Below are positions 44,801 to 54,336 of a DNA stretch of 64,000 nt, piece after piece. This DNA is from Limnomonas spitsbergensis. Its lineage: Eukaryota > Chlorophyta > Chlorophyceae > Chlamydomonadales. Numbering within the stretch: position 1 is the first letter of the stretch; every line of letters begins with the position of its first letter. The position numbers and the translations under genes are program-made. The stretch is from positions 2,294,001 through 2,358,000 of the forward strand of contig JAYJMM010000112.1 in NCBI GenBank assembly GCA_037349105.1. Direction: 5' to 3'. The notes below the pieces were generated by a model, which saw only the letters and a list, made by a program, of their open reading frames with translations, was not told the origin of the DNA and searched no databases.

Positions 44801-47800
44801 TGGTAAAGATGATTATTGAAGAAACGACACTGGTAAAGATGATTATTGAAGGAACGACACTGGTAAAGATGATTATTGAAGGAACGACACTGGTAAAGAT
44901 GATTATTGAAGGAACGACACTGGTAAAGATGATTATTGAAGGAACGACACTAATAAAGATGATTATTGAAGGAACGACACTGGTAAAGATGATTATTGAA
45001 ACACCGTGCCGCTACAGGGACGGTTTCCATATGGAATGCCAGTGCAGTAGATTCGACTAGCCTTCCCTCAAAAGTGATACTGTTACGGGGCGAGGGAATC
45101 ATTAAAAATACGAATCATCAGTTGTCCTCACCAGTTTCAGAGGGAAATCAAGAATTTTTGTCCAAATTGGGGTCTGAGGGAAGCATTTAAGAAACAGCTG
45201 TTTCCGAACCTGCGGGACGGCAATTCAAATTGGTATTGGTCCTGTTATCTAAAGCTCGCTTCAGCTACAATTCAGCCATTTCCCGGCTAGCTGCCTGGGT
45301 CGTACATCGCGCAGACAGACGTGAGACCTGCTGCTTGAGCCCCCGGCTGAAGCCCCGTCCTTTTTTTGCCAATCGGCCTAGTGTTGGTTGTGGGGGGCAG
45401 CGCGCCGCCAGTGGTCTTGTTTGGCACCAGAACAGCTCTCGTCTGGTCTAGCCCACACCAGGCCTAGGCAGTGGGCTATGCTCACACTGCCGGTATCTAT
45501 TTCCCTGCTGTTCTGCCAGAACGAAGAAGGCCCCTCTCCCAATCGCCCCTCGGACTCTCCTTTGTCCCTCCTTGCTCCCTTAATGCAATCCAGCTGGGCG
45601 TTCAGGGCAGAGGGAAGTGCTTGGCGGCTGCCTGCCTACCCTAAGACCCTAAAACCCTAACACCTCAAGATCAGCCGCGTGTCTAGGGCAGAGGCGTGTA
45701 TGTGGCCATTGACTGCAAAGCCCTAAATCCTAAGCGCTTAACCCTAGGACAGAGGCGTGTACGTGGCCATTGACTGCAACGCCCTAGACCCTTAACCCTA
45801 AACTAGGACAGAGGCGTGTATTTGGCCATTGGCTGCAAAATCCTAAACCCTTAACCCTTATTTAGGACAGAGATGTGTATGTGGCCATTGACTACAAAGC
45901 CCTAGACCCTTAACCCTTAACCCTAAACTAGGGCAGAGGCGTGTACGTGGTCATTGACTACAAAGCCCTGGACCCTCATGCCTGCAGGCGAGCTGGGCAG
46001 GCATTCAAGGGCAGGCAAGTTTGTGGATACTGCCATTCCCTCAATCCACCCCCCCCAGTACCCACAGACCGTACCACGCAGACCGGCTGGGCGTGCTGTG
46101 GGGAGATGAGTTTATGGCTGTTGCGTGCTAATACCCAAAGCCGTAACACCCTGGTAACTCCCTGGTAACACCCTGGTAACACCCTGGTAACTCCCTGGTA
46201 ACTCCCTGGTAACTCCCTGGTAAGTCCCTGGTAACTCCCTGGTAACTCCCTGGTAACACCCTGGCAACTCCCTGGTAACACCCTGGTAACTCCCTGGTAA
46301 CTCCCTGGTAACTCCCTGGTAACTCCCTGGTAACTCCCTGGTAACTCCCTGGTAACTCCCTGGTAACACCCTGGTAACACCCTGGTAACTCCCTGGTAAC
46401 TCCCTGGTAACTCCCTGGTAACTCCCTGGTAACTCCCTGGTAACTCCCTGGTAACACCCTGGTAACACCCTGGTAACTCCCTGGTAACTCCCTGGTAACT
46501 CCCTGGTAACTCCCTGGTAACACCCTGGTAACTCCCTGGTAACTCCCTGGTAACTCCCTGGTAACTCCCTGGTAACTCCCTGGTAACTCCCCTGGTAACA
46601 CCCTGGTAACTCCCTGGTAACACCCTGGCAACTCCCTGGTAACTCCCTGGTAACTCCCTGGTAACTCCCTGGTAACACCCTGGTAACTCCCTGGTAACTT
46701 CCTGGTAACTCCCTGGTAACTCCCTGGTAACTCCCTGGTAACATCCGCTCAACAGCTAGGCATTCAGGGTAAAGCCAAGGCCGAGGCTGCTATCTACCGT
46801 GCCCTTAACCCTGAAAGCCCCCAAACCCTAACCCTGACCCCTTCAGACCAGCTCGGCGTTGAGGGTGGCGGTGAGTTTGTGGCTGCGAGGCAGGCAGCCG
46901 AGGAGGTGGGAGCGCAGGTTGTGTTGGGCGACCGGCCGATTGAGATCACGCTGGAGCGGGCGTGGGAGGCGCTGACGTGGAGGCGCCGGGTGAAACTGTG
47001 CTGGGAGCTGCTGCAGGCTGGCATGACTGGGCCGGCGGATCGGGAGGTGAGAGAGAGAGGCTGAGAGACAGGCAGATGCTTTGCTGGGGGCATCTGTAGG
47101 CTGGCAAGACGGGGCCAGCGGATCGGGAGGTGAGAGAGAGAGCGAGAGAGAGAGACAGGGAGATGCTGTGCTGGGAGCTTGTGTAGGCTGGCATGACGGG
47201 GCAAGCGGATCGGGAGGTGAGAGTGAAAGAGAGAGTGAGAGACAGGGAGTTGCTTTGCTGGGAGCTGGTGCAGGCTGGCATGACGGGGCAGGCGGATCGG
47301 GAGGTGAGAAAGAGAGAGAGAGAGAGAGAGAGAGACAGGCAGATGCTGTGCTGGGGGCTGCTGCAGGATGGCATGCCGGGGCAGGCGGATCGGGAGGTGA
47401 GAGGCTGAGAGGCAGGCAGCTGGGTGGAGGGTAGCTCTTGTAGGCAAGCAGGGGGGAGGGGAGAAAGTCTGATTGGCAGGCAGCTGGGGGGCGAGAGAGA
47501 AAGTCTGATTGGCAGGCAGCTGGGGGGCGAGAGAGAAACTGATTGGCAGGCAGCTGGGGGGCGAGAGAGAAACTGATTGGCAGGCAGCTGGAGAGGGGAG
47601 AGAGAAACTGATTGGCAGGCAGCTGGAGAGGGGAGAGAGAAACTGATTGGCAGGCAGCTGGAGAGGGGAGAGAGAAACTGATTGGCAGGCAGCTGGAGAG
47701 GGGAGAGAGAAAGTGATTTGCTGGCAGAGGAGGGGAGAGAGAGGCAGGCTGAGTTGCGGCCATCTTGGGGCGGCGAGAGGGACTGAAAGGCAGAGACGCT

Positions 47801-48597
47801 GGAGCAACAACTGATAGGCAGGAAGATGGAGCGGTGTGAGAGAGACTGAGAGGGGCCTCCTTCAGGCGGGCAAGGGGGGAGGTGAGAGAGACTGATAGGC
47901 AGGAAAACCCGGAGCTGAGAGAGAGAGACTGAGAGGCAGGCATATGATGTTGTGGGGGGTCCTGCAGACAGGCAGGGAGAGAGGTGAGAGAGACCGATTG
48001 GCTGGAAAAGTCCAGAGGAGATTAGGTGAGGGTGGCAGGGCACGGGTACATAATACTTATCTTCATTATTAGCCACAATGTGGAAACTGGGACACACCCT
48101 TCGCCCTAAACCTTGAAGGCCCGAACCGGCATAGGGGGGGGGAATTAGGGGGGGCAGGTTTTTTCCCAGCAGGGGAATCTGGGAATCTCGGAATCTTAAA
48201 TTATCTGCAAGATTTCTCTCCCCCCCTTAAAAAGAGAAAGGGAAAGACTTACGCCCCCAGGCTTCTCCTTGGGATGAAATGAACTCAACCTGCTGCTGCT
48301 GCTTCTCTCAGTCACATGTTCTTTCTGCTACCCCTTGCCTATGCCAGAGCGTCCTGACGGAGCAGCTGTTGGAAAGCATGAAGCAAGATGACGCGATCTC
48401 TGCGTTCTTCCTGCAGCTCTCGACGCGCTACCCGGAGCTACCTGGCCCCCTGATCTTTGAAAGAGGTGAGGGTTGGGAGGAGGGACGGTATTATATTATT
48501 ATTGTATATTACCGGCACCGGTATTATTATTATTATTACGGTATGAGGGGAGGGATGTTTTTGTATTTTAACTGTAGGTTATTATTACCGGTATACC

Positions 48598-48634
<37 letters not shown>

Positions 48635-48662
48635 GGTGTGAGGGGAGAACCGGTATTATACC

Positions 48663-48696
<34 letters not shown>

Positions 48697-48877
48697 GGTG
48701 TGAGGGGAGAACCGGTATTATACCGTATTATTATTATTATTACGGTGTGAGGGGAGAACCGGTATTATACCGTATTATTATTATTATTATTACGGTGTGA
48801 GGGGAGAACCGGTATTATTATTATTATTAGTTATTATTATTACGGTGTGAGGGGAGAACCGGTATTATACCGTATTA

Positions 48878-48910
<33 letters not shown>

Positions 48911-48985
48911 GGTGTGAGGGGAGAACCGGTATTATACCGTATTATTATTATTATTACGGTGTGAGGGGAGAACCGGTATTATACC

Positions 48986-49022
<37 letters not shown>

Positions 49023-50343
49023 GGTGTGAGGGGAGAACCGGTATTATACTGTATTTGTTTAGTTCCTACCGCTTAGATATTTCATGATCTATGAAAGAGA
49101 GGAGGGGAGGGGAGCTATGTTTTTTTTTTATTATTATTATTATTATTACCAGTACCGGTGATTGCCGGTTCACAGTTTTTCCTGCATTATCATCACCGTA
49201 GACGCTCTTTGCCTCCGCACGAAATTAATGTTGTTTCGCCGTCGCGCCTTGTGAAACCCCCAACTTCTGCGGAAAATGCAACTTGTGGGACGTCAAAAAT
49301 AGTTTTCCAGCCAAGCGCGCTTTAGCGAACAACTATATTTATTTCTCGTTCGCGGAGGCAAAACAAGTCGACGGTATTAATTTTATGAGGGGAGGCATGG
49401 TATGGCATTTGATTTGATTTGGTACCTACCGGTAGGGATCTTTCATATTTCTCAGGGGTGGAGGTGTGCCGCTCAGCTTGGGAGAGCCCTTCAATTCCTG
49501 CTCAGCTTGGGAGAGCCCTGCCATTCCTGCTCAGCACATATCATGAAAAGTAAAGCCTCCGTTTGTCTTCAAATCAGAAGTCCGGCGCACGAAAGCCCGG
49601 GTCCCACTCAGGCGGTGTCCTTACAAGTCAGTAGTCATGGTCACAGGTGCTCCTCCACGGTCATGTCAACACAATAACCTCACCTTCCGACTCCCATTGC
49701 GCAATCGCAGACGTTGGGCTCATCACGTACCAATGCATCATGACCAGACTGTCCCAGCTCCGGCCTGCCTCATGCGCCCCTTGCGTGCCCGCCCCGCCTG
49801 ACCAGAAAACGCTCGCTATGCCCCTCTGGTTCCCCGCCCCGCCGGTCCAACTGCCCTGCCCGACCCCGCCCCTCCAACCGCCCTGCCCCGCCCCGCTCGT
49901 CCAACACCGTCTTTCCCAGCCCTGCCCGTCCGACTGCCCCGCCCCACTCGTTTAACTATCCGCCCGACCGCCTGCCGCTCTCCCCTTGTACATGTACCTA
50001 AACCCTAAACCCCAAGCCCTCCCCTTGCAGACTTGTAGCTTAACCCTAAACCCTAAACCCTCCCCCTGCAGACATGTACCTAGCCTGGAGCTTGAAGCGC
50101 AGCAAGGCCGTCAACGGGGCCAAGTCGGTGGTGGGCGTGGTGGGCCGAGGCCACATGCGGGGCGTCGTCTTCGCGCTGGGCCAGGACTCCTCAGGCCTCC
50201 GCTTCTCCGACTTGGTGGGCGGCCGGAACAACAAGGCGGAGAGGAAGCGGCTGGCTGCGCAGGGCGCTGCCAAGTTTGCGCTAGAGACTGCGCTGTTTGC
50301 GGCGCTGTACTACGCGTGGACGGTGTGGGCACCAGGGACGTGA
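41849..50343 (+). CDS. TraB-domain protein (TraB/PrgY/GumN family), five recognised exons
   Basis: Exons in phase: 41849-41958, 43349-43706, 46847-47046, 48348-48465 and 50072-50343, about 351 residues; a short N-terminus is probably missing upstream. Family motifs: ELVYLVGTAHVSRRSAVDV, AVRPCAAVVELCKSR, GAQVVLGDRPIEITLERAW, LIFERDMYLAWSLKR and VVGVVGRGHMRGVVFALG. A hydrophobic C-terminal helix (FALETALFAALYYAW) suggests membrane anchoring, as in eukaryotic TRABD/TRB relatives, some of which are organelle-surface receptors. The biochemical activity is unsettled; the His-containing GTAH and GRGH motifs resemble the metalloprotease-like core proposed for the family. Exon 2 has a poly-Gln run and a Gly/Ala-rich insert. 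Introns total over 7 kb, almost all tandem repeats, many copied from the exon edges. Confidence 0.85.
42043..42445 (+). repeat. 59-bp minisatellite containing (CCCTAAA) telomere-type motif
   Basis: About seven units of TAGTGTGTTGTCCTGGTGTG, TTTGTGGCCCCTCTAAG and three CCCTAAA motifs, nearly identical, in TraB intron 1. The motif is the plant-type telomere repeat, but it is interrupted by unique spacer in each unit, so this is not a chromosome end. Confidence 0.9.
42480..42860 (+). repeat. Simple GCCTCTGGCC/GCCTGTGGCC repeat
   Basis: Degenerate 6-10-base units of CTCTGGGCCTCTGGCC type in TraB intron 1, after two blocks of CCCTATCA(C/A)GCC. Confidence 0.75.
42985..43348 (+). repeat. Tandem copies of TraB exon 2 acceptor edge
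   Basis: About six units of roughly 65-75 bases containing TTGCTTGCTGACACAGGCCG followed by TGCACCCTG. The last is the real acceptor (ACAG/GCCGTGCGCCCT at 43348/43349). Preceding copies near 43264, 43197 and 43126 are clear; those near 43060 and 42995 are decayed. Confidence 0.8.
43985..44278 (+). repeat. 42-bp minisatellite, seven copies
   Basis: Unit TTTTTAGCTTGTTTCACCTA followed by CATTGTTCCACTTCTGGGGCCA, in TraB intron 2. The open frame across it (FSLFHLHCSTSG-type) is incidental. Confidence 0.9.
44288..44530 (+). repeat. About 102-bp tandem repeat, 2.4 copies
   Basis: Units begin near CTCCCCCAATCAAACCATGG and include GACAGCTGCCGGAAGAACGC, in TraB intron 2. Confidence 0.85.
44611..45000 (+). 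repeat. 30-bp minisatellite, exactly 13 copies
   Basis: Unit GGAACGACACTGGTAAAGAT followed by GATTATTGAA, with only two variant units. A multiple of three, it is open in frame as GTTLVKMIIE repeats, but it lies inside TraB intron 2 without a matching splice context, so I treat it as non-coding. Each unit carries CTG/GTAAAG, a donor-like word. Confidence 0.93.
45660..45975 (+). repeat. Five degenerate units with CCCTAAACCC and GTGTACGTGGCCATTGACT
   Basis: Units of about 60 bases in TraB intron 2. Each contains AGGCGTGTACGTGGCCATTG followed by ACTGCAAAGCCCTA and then telomere-like TTAACCCTAAACT. In one frame each could read GVYVAIDCKALDP, so a lost or cryptic exon is possible. Confidence 0.8.
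46140..46745 (+). repeat. 11-bp satellite CTCCCTGGTAA, about 55 copies
   Basis: Nearly pure array with ACACCCTGGTAA variants, in TraB intron 2. All three antisense frames are open, which produces long spurious proteins (ELPGSYQGVTR repeats). Confidence 0.95.
47047..47405 (+). repeat. Four tandem copies of TraB exon 3 3' edge with donor
   Basis: The real exon ends GGCGGATCGGGAG/GTGAGAGAG at 47046. Copies ending near 47131, 47218, 47308 and 47399 repeat TGTGCTGGGAGCT, then GGCTGGCATGACGGGGCA, CGGATCGGGAG/GTGAGA. Each also keeps an acceptor-like TG(T/C)AG/GCTGGC, so each could be used as a 30-base micro-exon. Confidence 0.88.
47430..47720 (+). repeat. About 35-bp array GAGAGAAACTGATTGGCAGGCAGCTGG-type
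   Basis: Seven or eight units of GAGAGAGAAACTGATTGGCA plus GGCAGCTGGAGAGGG in TraB intron 3; similar words continue, decayed, to about 48005. Confidence 0.88.
48478..49150 (+). repeat. (ATT)n microsatellite mixed with GGTGTGAGGGGAGAACCGGT units
   Basis: About eight blocks of ACGGTGTGAGGGGAGAACCG separated by variable ATT runs, starting 12 bases after the TraB exon 4 donor. Near 49085, GATCTATGAAAGAGAGGAGG echoes the real exon end GATCTTTGAAAGAG/GTGAGG at 48452-48471. Confidence 0.9.
49150..50071 (+). other. Distal part of TraB intron 4
   Basis: Includes a short duplication (CTCAGCTTGGGAGAGCCC near 49475 and 49500), C-rich CCCGCCCC repeats at 49780-49980, and telomere-like CCCTAAACCC between three copies of the acceptor TCCCCTTGCAGAC before the exon at 50072. 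Confidence 0.6.
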
Positions 50344-50995
50344 TGTGTGAACATACCGGGGACATCATGTGTGGACAGTGTGGGCGCCAGGGACGTAATG
50401 TGTGGACAGTGTGAGCACCAGGGACGTGATGTGTGGACACACTAGGGACGTTCTGTTCGGACGGTGTGGGCACCAGGAACGTGATGTGTGGGCACACCGG
50501 GGACATGATGTGTGGACAGTGTGGGCGCCAGGGACGTGATGTGTGGACTCCGAGGACGTTATGTGTGGACGGTGTGGACGCACCGGGGACGTGATGTGTG
50601 AACACACTAGGGACGTTCTGTGCGGACGGTGTGGGCACCAGGGACGTGATGTGTGGACACACCGGGGACATAATGTGTGGACGGTGTGGGCGCCAGGGGC
50701 GTGATGTGTGGACACTGAGGACGTTACGTGTGGACGGTGTGGACGCACTGGGGACGTGATGTGTGGACACATCGGGACGTTATGTGTGGACGGTGTGGGC
50801 ACTTGGATCATGATGTTTGGACGGTGTGGGCACCAGGGACGTGATGTGTGGACGGTGTGGGCGCCAGGGACGTGAAGTGTGGACACACACCGGAGATGTT
50901 ATGCGTGGACGGTGTGGGCACTGGGATCATGATGTATGGACAGAGTGGACACCAGGAGCGTGATGTGTGGATGGTGTGCACACCTAGGGCAGGAA
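50310..50995 (+). repeat. About 55-bp minisatellite made from the TraB stop-codon region
   Basis: Units of GGACGGTGTGGGCACCAGGG followed by ACGTGATGTGTGGACACACC. The first unit is the coding end itself (TGG ACG GTG TGG GCA CCA GGG ACG TGA); about a dozen degenerate copies follow in the 3' flank. Confidence 0.88.
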
Positions 50996-51334
50996 GGGTG
51001 GAAGGTGTGGGCTCCACTTTCTCACTGCAGCCGTACGTGGCCCATCTGCAGCACGGATGTTTTCACCTGACTATCGTGCCAAGCGCTAGGCCTAATGATA
51101 GCCTGGCCAAGGCTCCCTGCGACACCCTGCTTTGACAAACCAAATCAGGGGATTATTATGTCCTGCCTAGCTTGGGGTTAATGAGTGGGCTTCCTGAATC
51201 TGCTGGATCTAGTGAGATCTTCTGGATCCAAGGGGATCTGCTGGATCTAGGGGAGAAAGGGAACCGAAGATGGTTTTGGTGTTGAGCACATAATGGTTGG
51301 GGTGGGTTCCTGAGTTCAGTCCACCTTGCACCCT

Positions 51335-51560
51335 TTGTCTCTGAAGGGGGATCCAGGATTATGGACGTACAGTCAATGAGTTACACGTTTGAAGGGGGAT
51401 CCAGGATTATGGACGTACAGTCAATGACGTTACACCTTTGAAGGGGGATCCAGGATTATGGACGTACAGTCAATGACGTTACACCTTTGAAGGGGGATCC
51501 AGGATTATGGACGTACAGTCAATGACGTTACACCTTTGAAGGGGGGTCCAGGATTATAGA
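51335..51560 (+). repeat. 46-bp tandem repeat, four copies
   Basis: Unit GAAGGGGGATCCAGGATTAT followed by GGACGTACAGTCAATGACGTTACACCTTT. The end of the unit is the SINE-family terminus TCAATGACGTTACACC, so the array grew from a SINE edge. Confidence 0.88.
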
Positions 51561-51659
51561 CGTGCGGTGTATTGCCTTTTGAATAGCAGGGACAACAGTA
51601 TACCTGTGGTATTTTCCCCTTTTTCCTGCCCCTTTGTGTTTGTTTCGTTCTTTCCTCCC

Positions 51660-51920
51660 AACCCTTAAGTTAGGCGACCCACGCGGCCGAGCCTTTTTGA
51701 GCAGGGCCCAGGGGTGTAACGTCATTGACTAAGGTCCGTTTGCTTGTTTCCTTCCGAATGATTAGTTGGGCGGCCACGCAGCCAAGCCTTTTGACTTGAG
51801 CCCAGAGGTGGAACGTCATTGACGAAGGTCCGTTTGTTTGTTTCCTTCCAACTGATCAGTTGGGCGGCCACGCAGCCAAACCTTTTGAGTTGAGCCCAGG
51901 GGTGTTACGTCATTGACTAA
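51660..51920. mobile_element. Three consecutive SINE-family monomers next to the LINE
   Basis: Monomers at about 51665-51730, 51770-51825 and 51860-51920 share GGCCACGCAGCCAAGCCTTT and GTGTAACGTCATTGAC. They are separated by AAGGTCCGTTTGTTTGTTTC spacers, which are themselves repeated. Confidence 0.7.
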
Positions 51921-52910
51921 TTGATTGATGGCGTGGGCGCCCAGCTAAAGGGTTGGGAGGAAAGAACGAAACATACACCAGATGAAACAGACCTTAGTGA
52001 AACGTCACGTACCTGCAATGTCATAGACATGGGCACAAAAACTCGAGTTATCTGATTGCCGGGGAACTCTTGTACCCAGGTAAATTGACAGCGAAGGTCT
52101 GTGTAGAACGGGCAGTAAGTCATGTGAAGTTCATCCTCCCGAAATTTAAGATTGCAACAGCTACAAAATCCTCTCGCTACGAGGCACACAAGGTTTCTCA
52201 AAGCGCCCCGTCTCAACATACAGCCAATGCGCCCCCATCCGATACCGGGCTACAGCGAAAATAACATTAGGCTTGCTTAAATTGTACCAGAAAGTCTCCT
52301 TCACATCACGCTTAATTTGGAACCACTAAGAGAACGTAAACAACTTGAACCCCAAGCGTTCTGAGTCAGGAGTAGCACGTACTGATTGGGCCGTACGTGG
52401 CATATCCCTGGAATTTTAGGAGAGCCACTAATCCCTAGCCGAATTCAGAACGACCTTAATATACAAAGAGGTATTGGCTAAATCAGTCAATAAATCAATA
52501 CCCAGAGTCATCAATATCGTAGACAGAAAACCAGCCCAACAAAGTGAAGTGCCAGCCTTCGCCAAATCACAACTCTCCTGCATAGCCATTTTCACAAGGT
52601 CATCGTCAGGCCTCTGATTAATTATATTCCAGAAACGCAGGGTCTGCTGAAAAAGACTCGAGATAAGGGGTTCACGGTGCAGTTCACTCATGAGAACATA
52701 TTCGGCCACAATCTTGCTAAGACCCAGACACTGCCTAAGGAAACCCTTTGTGAATTACCTCCAAATCTCTAGAGAAAGCAGTATCTGTCAAGCCGACTCC
52801 TTTCGCAAGGAGACCTGGTCCCCAAATTTCACACCCATACAACAAAATAGGCTTCACCAAAGATTAAAAAACATGACATTTAATGTGAACGTTGTGTATG
52901 TCAAGCCCAC
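51917..52910 (-). mobile_element. 5'-truncated LINE (end of reverse-transcriptase ORF), frameshifted
   Basis: Reading the minus strand from about 52910: LVKPILLYGCEIWGPGLLAK, the conserved post-thumb motif of LINE ORF2, then a one-base frameshift near 52735 (FLRQCLGLSKI resumes in another frame), then AEYVLMSELHREPLISSLF and a stop at 52428. Further 3', CSCCNLKFREDELHMTYCPF (about 52140) is the Cys/His C-terminal motif usual for LINE ORF2 (ED..H....CP.Y..LR). The element has no 5' domains, so it is a dead, truncated copy. Its 3' end runs into TTAGCTGGGCGCCCACGC, words shared with the SINE-like family. Confidence 0.82.
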
Positions 52911-54336
52911 CTCTTGAGGTAAAAATCGTTGAGGCGTAGACGTTGTCAGAGACTGGAACTTCCTTTGCCTTTCCTTTCCAGACTTTTGTCCGCCCCTTCA
53001 CTTTTTTGGCCCCTTATCCTTTTTTTCTGCCCCTTTTACCTAGGCGCTTCGAGCAGGGCCCAGAGGTGTAACGTCATTGACTTTCACCACCTGTGACGGG
53101 TTTTCTTCTTCCTTCCCCTTTTGCTTCCTCTCTTTCTTTTCTTTCTTTCTTTACTCCCCCCTCTGAAGTTAACTTTCCTTCCCCAATTTCACCGTTGGAC
53201 GCCCGTGCTGCCAAGCCTTTTCAGCAGGGCCCAGAGGTGAAACTTCAAGGACCAGGGCAGGCACACACCTGTTGAGCCCTGTTTTTTTTAGCTGGGCCCA
53301 GAGGTGTTCTATCATTGACCTCTGAGCCATGTTCAAAAAGGCTCGGCCGCATTGACATCAGGTTTTATGTTCGGAACGACCACCCATGCATCAAACGTTG
53401 TAGACTTATTCAGTACGGTATTTACAAGTAATTTACACGTGTGGGAGGAGATACAGCAGAAGCAAGGAACGCGGATGAACACGGCACATTAACTTCGCAA
53501 AACACAAAACTAGCCGACAGCCGACCCAGAGGGTGTGGTCAGACACACCCAACACCACCTGCACACAGAACAGGCGGCGGACTGGCCTCAACCGACTGGC
53601 CTCAACCGACTACCGCCAAAAGCCCATGCAAAATTGCACAACTCCCAAAAGGGCTTTCAACGACGTTACACTGATGGGCCCTGCTAGAAAAACGCGCGGC
53701 CAATCAAACCAAGCAAACAGTTGTGGAAAGGGCTGTGCACGGGGCATTTAGCAGTCAGTGCTCGGGCCACATCTGCACATCCAGATGACCGCAGAAATAT
53801 GGAGTTAACAAGAGGAACAACAGCTAGCATCCAAAGACAACCGGTATGCTGCTGAGCGTCTCAAGAATAGCAACCCAAGTCCGGCAGTACGATGACCGTA
53901 GTAGCAAGTACACAGAACGCATCGTGCATGCAGGTTCCTTCTGGTGCATGTAGCTGCTGGGTCAAGCAAGCTGGTCAAGAAAATGGTCAAGGGTCAACAT
54001 AATGTTACACCTCTGGGCCCTGCTCAAAAAAGCTCACAGCCGTGTCAGCGTCCAACGTCAGGGTGGGAGGGAAGCTGACCCTTCATTATTGGGCAAGGCA
54101 GAAGAGTGACCTAGGCAAGCAAGGGGTCGCCTGTTGTGCAGTCAAATGCCAGGCGGGTACAATACAGGGTGGACGCTTTCAGTCGACGCCAAATAAGTTT
54201 TTGGGAGCGAGGCAAGCTCATCAGTCTAGCCTCGTGACGAGATGCCCTTTTTGACAAATTTCCACAAATCCTCCAGCATTAGAAGATAAGAGGGGGTGGG
54301 GCTGGCTTTAAAGCGGAGAGGAGCGAGCGATGGAGC
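52911..54336. other. SINE-rich spacer upstream of the LINE, 3' of the large minus-strand gene
   Basis: SINE-family monomers near 53045-53085, 53200-53245, 53285-53350, 53655-53700 and 54000-54050. No gene seen. 53440-53670 and 54042-54254 are short open frames without motifs. Confidence 0.6.

Noticed and set aside
45976..46752. Antisense proteins of ELPGSYQGVTR repeats
   Set aside because: An 11-bp satellite without stops in several frames; no gene context.
46794..48097. Minus-strand Ser/Pro/Leu-rich frames (LSLSPPDPPAPSC-type)
   Set aside because: Antisense shadows of the TraB exon 3 edge copies and GAGAGA repeats.
50111..51017. Minus-strand HHVPGAHTVHT-type repeat frames
   Set aside because: Antisense to the 3' minisatellite of TraB.
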